Below, piece after piece: positions 46,083 through 55,264 of a stretch of 64,000 bases of DNA (position 1 is its first letter; each line of letters opens with the position of its first letter). The position numbers and the translations under genes are program-made. A model generated the notes under the pieces. It did no database searches. It was not told the origin of the DNA and saw nothing but the letters and a program-made list of their open reading frames with translations. Origin of the DNA: Condylostoma magnum (Eukaryota > Ciliophora > Heterotrichea > Heterotrichida > Condylostomatidae). Location: assembly GCA_920105805.1 (NCBI GenBank), contig CAKKTI010000035.1:1-64000 (forward strand), in the 5' to 3' direction.

Positions 46083-46574
46083 TTAACATGAGTTATTGCA
46101 CCCAGTGCATTTGCAAAATTGGGTGCATAATATACCGTTGCTATAGCATTCACAGTATTTCTTAATACATCCTGATCTAGCACAAGTACATCCTCTGTTA
46201 GGAATTCCTTGTTGCATTCTTACAAAAGCTTGCGGATTTCTTTCCATTATCTCTTGAATTGCAAGGTTTCTATCACCTTCTTGGGCCGGAGTGTTAGAAC
46301 ATGACATGCATCCACATCCCTGACAATACTCTCCTCGTGCAAAACAGTCACAATATAGCTTTAAGCAGTTTGTCTTAGTACACTTACAGAAAACCTGCTT
46401 TTAGGGCAGGACTGGGGATGAGTTATCCATCAAGATCTGATTTATTAAAGGGTTTTGGTTGGTTACTGGATACGGAGAGTCTAGATCCATTTAAGATCCA
46501 GGAGATGCTATTGGAGTTAGCTGGTTGCAAAATTGTGTAAATGGAGAGGCTTCCTGGTTGTTATTTTATTCCAT
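46083..46574 (-). CDS. Tesmin/TSO1-like CXC protein (LIN54 family)
   Basis: 163 aa with two CXC (CRC) domains: KQVFCKCTKTNCLKLYCDCF, then ARGEYCQGCGCMSC, and GCTCARSGCIKKYCECYSNG with CTQFCKC, joined by the conserved spacer containing RNPQAFV. This is the DNA-binding module of LIN54/TSO1/MSL2-related proteins, which read CHR-type promoter elements. It is unusually short: the family is mostly 500 aa or more, and here nearly nothing lies outside the CRC region. Stop TAA directly after the last Cys. Confidence 0.9.
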
Positions 46575-47050
46575 TATGATAGATTTGTAAATTGTTATTA
46601 ACTAAAGTTGGGCATATTGAAAGGTTTTAGTTAACTTAGGCTGGTACTGAAGGAGTTATTAATAAGATTGTAATGGTATTATATAATAACAGTGAAAATG
46701 CATAGTATGCAAATTTCCAAGGTCTAAAAGTAAACCATCACTTTGATTTGTTAGAAATATAAATATCCATCAAAGAAACATACATATGATTACTTGTTTT
46801 ACAGCCTGTATATATAATCAATAATATTAATCGTAATACATCAAACTAAACACACGAGTTGCAAAGGGAAATAATGAGATGCATAATCCACATACATGTA
46901 AACTATCAAAATTACAATATGCATATTTTGAAGGATACCTCAAATTAATAAATCATAGTCTAAAAATAATCTTTCAATAGACAAAAACGCAAAGATATCA
47001 GCTAATAGGCTAATATAGCTTCTAAACTATTTTATTATCATTAAAGATAC
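46575..47050. promoter_or_regulatory. AT-rich divergent spacer
   Basis: 476 nt between divergent starts (CXC gene, minus; hypothetical gene, plus). Strongly AT-rich, no credible coding composition in any frame; probably shared upstream region. No specific motif identified. Confidence 0.35.
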
Positions 47051-47557
47051 ATGGAATTGAAAAATGCAGCGACTGATACTGTAGATTTTAAAGTTAAGGT
47101 TAAAATAAGAGCAAGAAATAGCTCATTATCACCTTTGGGATCAAGAATTATACAGTAGACTCCAGAGAAAGAAAGACAATCTATAGCTCAAGTTTTTATG
47201 AACCTGAGCTAGATAAGATAATTTAGTGCTACATGCAGGTCAAAGTCTACACCAATTGAAGTGAAAGTAAGGAGAGGCTATGGAGCTACACCAAGTAATG
47301 AAATTATCTAAGGAAAGTGCAAGGTTTTCTAGTTTCCTAAGGAAGTGTAGTAGAGACAGGTAAAGTAAATTGGAGATTATGTACTACACACTTATGCTAG
47401 ACCCAGACCGCTGATTAGCTATAGAGCTGATTTTCTTGAAAGTAAGTGCTGGAATGTTAAGTAATTATAGCATATGAATATTGTACATAAGTCTAATTTA
47501 TCACCCTTGAGTACTTTAAGGAAAAATCGATTAAATAAATTGATCAAGAACTTTTAG
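47051..47557 (+). CDS. Basic hypothetical protein
   Basis: 168 aa, MELKNAATDTVDFKVKVKIR to KLIKNF, TAG; TGA 47588 is an alternative end. Many Arg/Lys/Ser/Gln residues, with a central region (IGDYVLHTYARPRPLISYRA) that looks structured. No domain recognised. Coding is supported by composition and by GC content against the flanking spacers. Confidence 0.5.
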
Positions 47558-47873
47558 ATTATTGTAAAGTTAGAATGTAAGTTATTTTGATATAAGTTAT
47601 TATTTTAAATGTTATAATTAGCATGTTTAATGGTTTAGGGAGTTATTGTTAAAATTTTTAAGTATTGAAAGCCAATTATCATAAATCTTTTAAAAGTAAT
47701 CAAAACGAACAAAAAGCGTAGCTTATAAAAATAATAAATATCCAAAGCTTACAGATTAAATGTCATTCATTATGCCCAATACAGTTCCCTTAACCAATTA
47801 TTATTTAAACCGTTTACACTAATTTCAAACAGAAACAACATTACGAATTTACCCATTTTAAATTGTAAATTAA
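47558..47873. other. AT-rich spacer
   Basis: 316 nt between two plus-strand genes. A minus-strand open stretch exists (47622-47856), but its composition is what random AT-rich DNA gives. Nothing else seen. Confidence 0.3.
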
Positions 47874-48482
47874 ATGTCACGATATTTCAAGTACTAAAAC
47901 ATGCTTAGGGGAAGAAATATAGCCTAACTATCATCTCGGTCCAACTCGACTGATAGAAATTTAAGCGTAGAAAACCAAGTTCCAAACTTAGCATAATATA
48001 AAAATAAGTCTTCCAATTGAAAAAACCCTATAAACATTTCATAAAAAACCTAAAGATTACCTTTAAGAGTGATTTAAAACTCTAATAGAGATAAAAGTCT
48101 AGATATTAGTAACACCTTTTATAAAAGACTTGATATATTAGAAAAACATCTTGAAAAAATGGGGGATGTATTTGAAAAATATGAAATTCCTTAAAACTTC
48201 TTTTCTCCTAAAAGGCCAAAAAGTACTCCTAAATTAAGGTAATAATCCAATTGTAGAGTGTTATTCGTAAGGAGGAACAATATATACAACCAGTATAAGG
48301 AAAACACTAATATGACATAAAAAACTCCCTTGAGACTAGATTCCTCCTAAACTCCTCAGCCAAGCTAAAAGGCATTTCCTTGCAAACAACCGTAATTAAG
48401 AGTTAAGAGAACTTTTCAGAATGTTATCAAGCATAGTGTGTTGCAGTTTAAATACAACTTAAGTGCTGTTAAAGGATTTTAG
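47874..48482 (+). CDS. Ser/Asn/Lys-rich hypothetical protein
   Basis: 202 aa from ATG 47874 (MSRYFKYQNMLRGRN); ATG 47901 is an in-frame alternative. A short helical stretch (FYKRLDILEKHLEKMGDVFE) sits in otherwise disordered, basic, Pro/Ser/Thr-rich sequence (SPKRPKSTPKLRQ). Ends TAG after NLSAVKGF. One TGA encodes Trp (SSNWKN). No family recognised. Confidence 0.5.
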
Positions 48483-48818
48483 TATACATAAAATTAGTAG
48501 TTCTAAAGTAGTTTGACATTTTATTAAATATATAATTATTTTCCATGATGAAATAGATAGGGACAACCAACCCATGCGGATAACACTTCCCTGAGCTGAC
48601 TTTTAATACATTTTATTATACATAGTAAACACATAATTACAATTTGTTGTTTAAGTTACTTTTAATCTTACTTTTTTAAACCTTCTCAGAGCCATGCATT
48701 TGGTAAAAATCACCCTGTATAGCCAATTTGAAGGGCTACTCAATGACAATATGCTAGTATACAACAGACTAAATCAAATCTCAATAATAAAACCACCAAA
48801 TTTAACAAGAAATGAATA
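48483..48818. other. Spacer between convergent genes
   Basis: 336 nt, AT-rich except a short GC-richer patch near 48565-48600. No coding composition, structured RNA or repeat that I can support. Confidence 0.3.
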
Positions 48819-49988
48819 TCAGTTATTATACTGTTTAAGATTATCTAATCCTTGCCTAATATAAGCTAACCTTTCCGTATTGGATTGCAACAGTGCATGT
48901 ATTTCCTCATCTAGATCTTTAGAGCTTGCAGTCTACGGCCGAGTTTGCTTTTACCTTTACGTATAGGCTGAATATGCTGACATTGGTCTTTTAGGTTGGC
49001 TCTACTTATGTAGTTACGTTTCTAAGTCAATAATCCTTTACTACAATCGTATATTTTCATTTAAAAGTTTGCGGGATCCTGGAGCTTATCCTTCTAGTAT
49101 CATCTCCTAGTAGTAATCTATCTCTTCTAGTAGTTCATACATAGAGTTTACTTCTCGCTACAGTTACTTGTTTTAATCCTCTTCGATTTAAAGAGTGTAT
49201 TTGTCGATCTTCTATTTACGCAAATTGGTGTTTTTACTTTTAAGCTTTTTATACTGTATTTTAAGTTGTTTCAGCTACTCAATTAGCCCGTCCCTTTCAT
49301 CATCCTTTTCAATACTAACAGGCTCAAATAGTTACCTAGCAATCTCTCTTTCAAAATCCATAATGCCTTAGCCATTAAGCTATGTTATATGCGAGTTTAT
49401 TAGCAGTTAATATCGGACTTCTTGGTTGCTATAGCACGGATTCTTATCTAATTCTAATGTTTAGAGGTTTGTTAAACACCTCAAAACTTAAATCACACTG
49501 TTTAAGTCTTTTATTTTGTTGTTCTGTAATCCGAGAGTAAGTAATTTAGTGCAATTGCTTAAACTGTTAATTTCTTGTATTTAATTACCATTTGCTCATA
49601 TAGTTTGTAGTTCTATTAGATTTTATAGGGGTGAAATATCTTGTATTTAGTTATAACTAATATTCAATTCCAACAAAGTATAAAATTGTCCAATGTATGT
49701 GATATCTGTTATTTTATTGTTAGAAAGAGATAGTAATTCGATTGATATAAAGTCATCAAATGGTACTTCGTCATTTGGTTTGAATTCATCAATTTCCATC
49801 CGTCTTAGTATAAGTTCTGTAATGTCTTCGAAATCATCGATTCCTGTGATTTCCTATATAAATTATTTTGTAAGCCATTGTTTCTGTTAGTGCTCACCAT
49901 GTCTTCGCTGTTAATGGCCTTTTAGTTCTTCCTCTGAGTTAAATCTCCTTCCACAAAGTTGTATTGGACAAGTAAAAGATGAATCCAT
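48819..49988 (-). CDS. C2H2 zinc finger, SDS22-type LRR and coiled-coil protein
   Basis: 389 aa. The N-terminus is one C2H2 finger: CPIQLCGRRFNSEEELKGHQ, with the second His in RRHG. Then about five leucine-rich repeats of the 22-residue SDS22 kind (IELLSLSNNKITDITYIGQF, LLELNISYNQIQDISPLQNL, LLTLGLQNNKIKDLNS) with an LRR cap (LDKNPCYSNQEVRYQ). The second half is coiled coil (LIEQLKQLKIQYKKLKSKN). LRR-coiled-coil proteins of this layout are frequent in axonemes and basal bodies, though a zinc finger in front is uncommon. Stop TGA 48819. Confidence 0.8.
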
Positions 49989-50217
49989 AATTTTTGAATT
50001 ATTTTAATATATTTAAGTACATTGTGGTATAGTTGAGATTGATTATTTTGATTAAGGCATTGATTTGGAAATATGCTGATAACTTAAAAGTATATTATCT
50101 AATAATCATTTATCAATTTAAAATATGCTAAAGAGAAGGAAATTCATTTTTTGATGTATTTAAAAGGTGTAATAACTTGTATAAGTTAAAATCCGTGTTG
50201 ATTTTAACCGCGTTTTT

Positions 50218-50556
50218 ATGGATTTAGTGCCAAATGCACAGATGTTGCTACCAATTATAAGTGAATTTTATAATCTTAAATTAAGAAAATCCAATTGTTT
50301 AATGTAATTAGAGCTACAACAATTAAGTATACTATACATTAGATATTTGTATCATTATAACAGAAGTTATAAGCTGTTTAGGATGCTACAACACTACTAA
50401 AACCCCTTTAAATAAACATTTTCTACTTTTAGTTTACTATTTATATATTCAGGCCCATTTTATTGAAAACTAGGCTTGAATCAGGGTTTGTACTTGCAGT
50501 ATCTTAAACTAGACAACTACTATGATAACCTGTGTTACTACTATTTGATTCTGTGA
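50218..50556 (+). CDS. Hypothetical protein, hydrophobic/aromatic
   Basis: 112 aa, MDLVPNAQMLLPIISEFYNL to YYYLIL, then TGA. The segment QLSILYIRYLYHYNRSYKLF resembles amphipathic helices common in large ciliate membrane proteins, so it may be a remnant or a real small gene. Only four reassigned codons inside. Low confidence that it is expressed; no domain recognised. Confidence 0.35.
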
Positions 50557-51100
50557 AGTAAATAATATATATACACAATGTTATTTTCAAAGATTTTTAC
50601 AATCTATCCAACATTTTTTAAGTTCTATCTAAAACAGGGAAAATCAAATATTGAATTAATACAATGTTCATTACACTATAAGAAAAATTAATTCAAAGCA
50701 TATCCTTTAAATTTGAGATAACCTATATAAATATTTATTTAATTTTCCCTCTAACTTTTAACATTTTGAAGGAATAACTTCTCCAATTATCCTAATACAT
50801 TGAAATAACAATAGTCCTTTTGTGCAAAAGCTCCAAGAAGGAAAAATGTCTACCTAAATTTAACTAAACTAAAAATGATAAATTTTCTCAAATCTCCTTT
50901 TACAAACCTTAAAATCCGCATAATACACCCTTCTAACCCCCTCTTCCCTTCTTTTCTCCTTCCCAGCCTCCCTAACTCCACCCCTTCTCAATTTTCACCC
51001 TACGACCTCAATTCCCTACCAGCCTCTCCAAATGCAACATTCACCTATTTTTCGTTGAACTTCCTTTAAATTTAGGCTATTTAACAAATCTCTCAAATCA
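50557..51100. other. Spacer with a strand-asymmetric pyrimidine-rich tract
   Basis: The first 300 nt are AT-rich. From about 50,880 to 51,065 the plus strand is C/T-rich (GC clearly above spacers). A 64-aa plus frame (MINFLKSPFTNLKIRI to TYFSLNFL) and charged minus-strand frames (for example RREEGVRRVYYADFKVCKRR) both look possible, and I cannot decide between them. Confidence 0.3.
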
Positions 51101-51916
51101 ATGGCTATAAAAAAAATGTGTCTGAATAGTTATGAATGCAACTTACCAACCTGTGCATACGGTTTAGGAACTAGCTACCCGCCTCAACCCTTCCAATAGC
51201 TTCCTAAAATCCAAGACCCCAACAACCAGTGCTACCAACAGGACAAACTACCAGCTGGTCCAAATTTACTCTCTGCCCAACTAATCTCTCTGATGCAACA
51301 GCAGTCGATGATGATAAAGATTATTGCAGAGCAAACCCAGGCCATAGCATAGAGGCTAAACTCTGTCAGCTAGAAAATAGAAAGCAGAAATGCCCTCCCT
51401 GAGGTGGTAGTTGATACTGAATAGTAAAAAAGTCAAAATCTAATGCAAATGTTGTCCGGCTCAGAACAGAACTTTGAGTATTTTCTGGAGCTACGATCAG
51501 AAGTACCCAATCCTGCCTACAAGGAAAGATCTTTCTCCCTAGAATTACAAATTGTTGATCAGTAGAGAAATCCTGTAAGACTGGGGTAGAGGACATTGTT
51601 TAAAATAATGTTATTTACAACTGAGAATCCACCGAAGCTGTTAAAGACGAACACTTCTGGAGATAAAATCATGCGAGGAACCTTGGAGTAAGAAAGCTCT
51701 GGGGAACTTATCTTCCCAAAGATTGTTATCAAGGAAGTAACTTCACATTTCAGAAATGGATGCTTTTATTTGGTAGTGGTCCCGTAGAATCAGCCAAACA
51801 TTCGACCTTTTGTAATTGAAAACTTTGTTATAAAGGCAAGAAAAACTTCTAATATCAAGCAATAAATTATGAAGATCCCAAAACTCAACGAAATCTTTGT
51901 CGAAGAGTTGCACTGA
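51101..51916 (+). CDS. Protein with an unnamed beta-sandwich-like domain
   Basis: 271 aa. The N-terminal half is Gln/Pro-rich with a short coiled coil (SAQLISLMQQQSMMIKIIAE). The C-terminal 130 residues form a compact, conserved-looking beta-rich unit: FSLELQIVDQQRNPV, LFKIMLFTTENPPKLL, GELIFPKIVIKEVTSHF and GCFYLVVVPQNQPNIRPF. The alternating hydrophobic pattern suggests an Ig-like or RHD-like sandwich, but I cannot name a family. Start may be ATG 51101 or 51116. TGA stop at 51914. Confidence 0.6.
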
Positions 51917-52023
51917 TCTTTTTACACTATATAATGATTATCTTATTTGAATTAGTGTTCTTTTATGTTTATTAATCTTTTATGCGAAATATACAAGCAG
52001 TGTGTATCTGTAGCAATATAAAA

Positions 52024-52545
52024 ATGACGCATCAATTTGAGCTTTTTGATGATTTTAAAGCGTATTTTTCCTTATACACAGACGTTTAAAACGCATAACA
52101 GCTTAAGGAATCACTCCACTATTTCAACTGCTCTCTTCTCTCACCAAAATTAGTAATGTTTATTCAGATATCTTCAATCCAACATGTGTTGCTGGGAATA
52201 AATAAAGCTATTTGGGGACTAAAAAACAATACGATGAAAACAACCAGAATATTTACAGAAATTCCTTACAATATGTCTCCAACTGGTAATATAAGGTTGT
52301 CATTAGAACGTTTTGGTATAGAAAATGATACAAAAGCAATATTAGTAGTTGCCTTTGATTAAGACACATTGGATTTAATGCATAGTGCGATAGTAGGTAC
52401 TAAAATATCCCTAGGAGATCTATAAAATTATCAAAACTAAGAAAAGATAAAAACCTTCTTTAAAATCACAGAACAAGAGCTTCAAATAAACCAATCCTTA
52501 ACCCATGCTATTTACGGAAGAATTGCGATTAAAGATTTAAAGTAG
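52024..52545 (+). CDS. CGI121: KEOPS/EKC complex subunit Cgi121 (TPRKB)
   Basis: 173 aa, full length (human TPRKB 175). Diagnostic: LLSPKLVMFIQISSIQHVLL, then NKAIWGLKNNTMKTTRIFTE, IPYNMSPTGNIRLSLERFGI and AILVVAF; the end LTHAIYGRIAIKDLK matches the family C-terminus (dAI.cR.a.KdvL). Cgi121 binds Bud32/PRPK in KEOPS, which makes N6-threonylcarbamoyladenosine at tRNA position 37; Cgi121 helps recruit tRNA. Stop TAG 52543, where the family usually ends. Confidence 0.93.
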
Positions 52546-52614
52546 TTATAGGTTAAAATGATTTTATGTTAACTTGTATATAATATTGAATACAAAAAGA
52601 GTTAGTATTTAATA

Positions 52615-53874
52615 TTAAACAGTATTTTCATTACTAATTTAATCATTTTTATTTGCTTCATTAGACTCTTCATATGCATCCTCTTCATGATTATCCTATT
52701 AACCACTATTACCATACAAATCCTCTTCATAATTATCCTATTAACCACTATTACCATACAAATCCTCTTCATAATTGTCCTATTAACCACTATTACCATA
52801 CAAATCCTCTTCATAATTGTCCTATTAACCACTATTACCATACAAATCCTCTTCATAATTATCCTATTAACCACTATTACCATACAAATCCTCTTCATAA
52901 TTGTCCTATTACCCACCTACATCCTAAAATGCCTATACCATTGATTCCACCATAGAATCCTATTAACTTTACTCAATCTATTCAAAGGCCTCATCCCCTT
53001 AGAATTAATCATCATCAAACTCAAATTTTAACGTTTCAGGAGGTAAACCCTACTCTGCTAAACTTCTACAGTTAGATATAAGATAATTAGCAGCGTGTAT
53101 TTCATTTCTACCGCAAATAACAAAGGCTTCAAGGGAATCTTTTTAAGAATAGCCTAAATCAATGAGTCTTTTAATCTTGCGCATTTCTCTGGGTCCTACT
53201 TCAACTGTTTAGATTTTAGTATTGGGGAACAATTACTCAGTGTTTTAATCTACAATCTGCTCAGGCTCTGGTAACTAAGCATTTATTAACTCCATGAATG
53301 CTTCTTAATTCTAAAGGATCTCTTAGCATAATTGTGGATTAGTGTTCTAAAGTTACCCAAGAAGTTGAGGTAAGACCTAAGGATTTTACCTTATAAGTGG
53401 CCTGATTTAGTGAAAAACTTGATTGTTTATGAGATATTTTAAAGGGTTGTTATCACTTATAGCTTATACTGGATTTACTTGCTCTGGTATTCCGTTGAAT
53501 AAGTAGTTTACAGCTATCTCTGTATTATAGTCTGATGCGTTCAGACATACTACTACTTGCTCTCTATCAAATCCCATTTCCATCAGTTATGCAATTTTTA
53601 ACTCTCTTTCTTATTGCTGTGGGTCAGGCATTTAAGGTTTAGCTGCTGGTTTTTCCTTCTGTATCATTATTATAAGCTTAGATTCTTCTTGTATTTCAGA
53701 TTCTGAAATACATAATTCATCTTACAATTTTTTACCTTTGTAGGCTAATTGCAGAGAGTCAATGTTTAGTTAAAGCTGCTCAGAAACTTGCTGTTTTAAA
53801 TCTAGTATTGTTGTCTCTGGAGTTACTTCTAATGAAATGTTATTACCACTAAGTGTACTTAAAGCTATGTGCAT
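52615..53874 (-). CDS. RAD23: RAD23-like ubiquitin receptor with a repeat tail
   Basis: 419 aa. UBL domain at residues 1-75 (MHIALSTLSGNNISLEVTPE, LAYKGKKL); UBA1 (ELKIAQLMEMGFDREQVVVC and AVNYLFNGIP, about 95-140); the STI1/XPC-binding region (FHQIRPLIRQNPQVLPQLLG and EAFMELINA, about 165-220); UBA2 (IKRLIDLGYSQKDSLEAFVI, about 250-290). This is the RAD23 order: shuttling of ubiquitylated proteins to the proteasome and XPC-partner role in nucleotide-excision repair. Unlike usual RAD23, in which UBA2 ends the protein, an acidic tail with five 14-residue repeats follows. Stop TAA 52615 (or 52609). Confidence 0.93.
52678..52910 (-). repeat. 42-nt tandem repeat inside RAD23 tail
   Basis: Five nearly identical 42-nt units (52678-52887) and a partial sixth. 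Differences are a few single bases. In the RAD23 frame each unit encodes NYEEDLYGNSGQQD, with both Gln from TAA TAG. The period is a multiple of three, so copy-number change keeps the frame. Confidence 0.95.
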
Positions 53875-54340
53875 ATTTATTAGATATTATCAGAATTAGG
53901 AATGTTTATTTTGAAGTGTATAAATAAAGTATGGAAGTTTTTTAATTTGTTAATCTATCACTGCCATCACCAATAGAATCAGTATTTCTAAGAACATTAC
54001 TTATTTTCAAACTGTAGTTATATGAGTAAAATAATTCGATGATTGCTCAAACTTAAATCGGTTGTTTGTATTAAATTTTATCATTCTTATACTTAATAAA
54101 ACTTACAAATAAGTTCTTAGTATATTTAACCAAATAATCGTTAAAACATGATTAATCTTTTGATTATTATATACTTTGTAAACTACTAGAGTTTTAAAAG
54201 TTGATACAGTATAATCAAAGTTTCCCTGGAAAACTATCTTCCTATAATGACAAAAATTAAAAGCATGCAATAACTCATATCTTAATAAAATCTACTAATT
54301 CCATTTAATATTCCTAAATACACAATAATGCTTACTAAAA
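53875..54340. other. AT-rich spacer
   Basis: 466 nt between RAD23 start and the end of the next minus-strand gene. Strongly AT-rich; no coding composition, repeat or RNA gene seen. Presumably contains the RAD23 promoter. Confidence 0.3.
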
Positions 54341-54859
54341 TCACCTTCCAAACAGTCGCATAATCCTATTATGAATTGACTCACATACATCCATAGTCTT
54401 TTCAACATATGTCGGCTCAGGGTCCTTTGCCTACTCTCCAATTTCCCCATCCTTACTGTATATACTAGTCCACCACCTTTCATTATTCCTCTCAACATCC
54501 CTCCTCCTCTTATCCATTTCTACTTAAAACTCCTAATCCATGCACAATGCCATAGCTTCGAATTCTCCCCTACACACCTAATGTTCTTTCATCGGGTTAT
54601 CATTTGAACACAGTGCAAAGGCATTTCCCGTCACATGGCACTTCAGCCTAGCAGCTCTCATGGCCTCATCCCTCAACTCTTACTCCCTGGATCTCCGCAG
54701 AAAATTAAGCTTCCAACTACTGGTATAATGCGGGGGGCGCGTTTTAATCTCGTAATTATCATACTCCGGCTCAAACTCAGTAATATATTTCCGTATATTC
54801 TACTTTTTAAGCTCATTAACCGCATCATGTATTCCTTTATTTTTTTCAGCTTAAAACAT
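54341..54859 (-). CDS. Twin CX9C (CHCH) domain protein
   Basis: 172 aa. The core LKCHVTGNAFALC ... HQVCRGEFEAMALCMDQ has two exact Cys-x9-Cys motifs separated by 11 residues, the signature of CHCH proteins imported into the mitochondrial intermembrane space by the MIA40/ERV1 disulfide relay. Flanks are helical and charged. Specific member (respiratory-chain subunit or assembly factor) not recognised. Start is 11 nt after the triple stop of ATG8. The end is TGA 54341, or TAG TAA two codons further if the TGA is Trp. Confidence 0.7.
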
Positions 54860-54870
54860 GTAATTTATTA

Positions 54871-55221
54871 CTAACCTAAAACCTCTTGTTCACTGTATGT
54901 CATATACAAAAACCCGTCTTCATCTTTCTTGCTTTCGTATACATTTCTGACTAGCATATCTCCACTGATGATATCAGTTCCATTCACGAATACAAAAAGT
55001 GCCAATTCTCGTCTTAATTGAATCTTTTTTCTCAGGCAACTAAGGAACTACTGGACTGTGTAGTCAGAAGGGCAAAGGAACTTCGATTTTGGAAATTCAG
55101 GCAAGGAGGAGTTTTTAGCGGTTTCTAAAATAACTGGAATACGCCCAGGCCAGCGGGTTAGAATCTTTTATACTTCCATTCTTCGCTGTTCAAACGGAGT
55201 GTTAGCTTTGAAGTTAAACAT
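54871..55221 (-). CDS. ATG8: ATG8/LC3-like ubiquitin-fold autophagy protein
   Basis: 116 aa. FEQRRMEVQKILTRWPGRIP matches the ATG8 start (F..R..E...I....P.riPVI.E), then KFLCPSDYTVQQFLSCLRKK, LFVFVNGTDIISGDMLVRNV and DEDGFLYMTYSEQEVLG. ATG8 is conjugated through a C-terminal Gly to phosphatidylethanolamine on autophagosomes. Here the Gly is the last residue before TAG TAA TAA, so no ATG4 trimming would be needed before conjugation. The sequence is divergent (L-C-P instead of K-Y-L-V-P), so a specialised paralogue is possible. Confidence 0.9.
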
Positions 55222-55264
55222 ATCAGATAATTATTATTATAAACAGAAAAATGGAAAATTAGGG

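Noticed and set aside
47622-47856. Minus-strand frame starting MGKFVMLFLFEISVNG
   Set aside because: Phe/Leu/Ile/Tyr-rich composition matches random AT-rich DNA, and its start would sit 17 nt from a better-supported divergent start.
52674-52955. Plus-strand ORFs of repeated His/Tyr/Asn or Ile/Thr peptides
   Set aside because: Antisense shadows of the RAD23 repeat tail.
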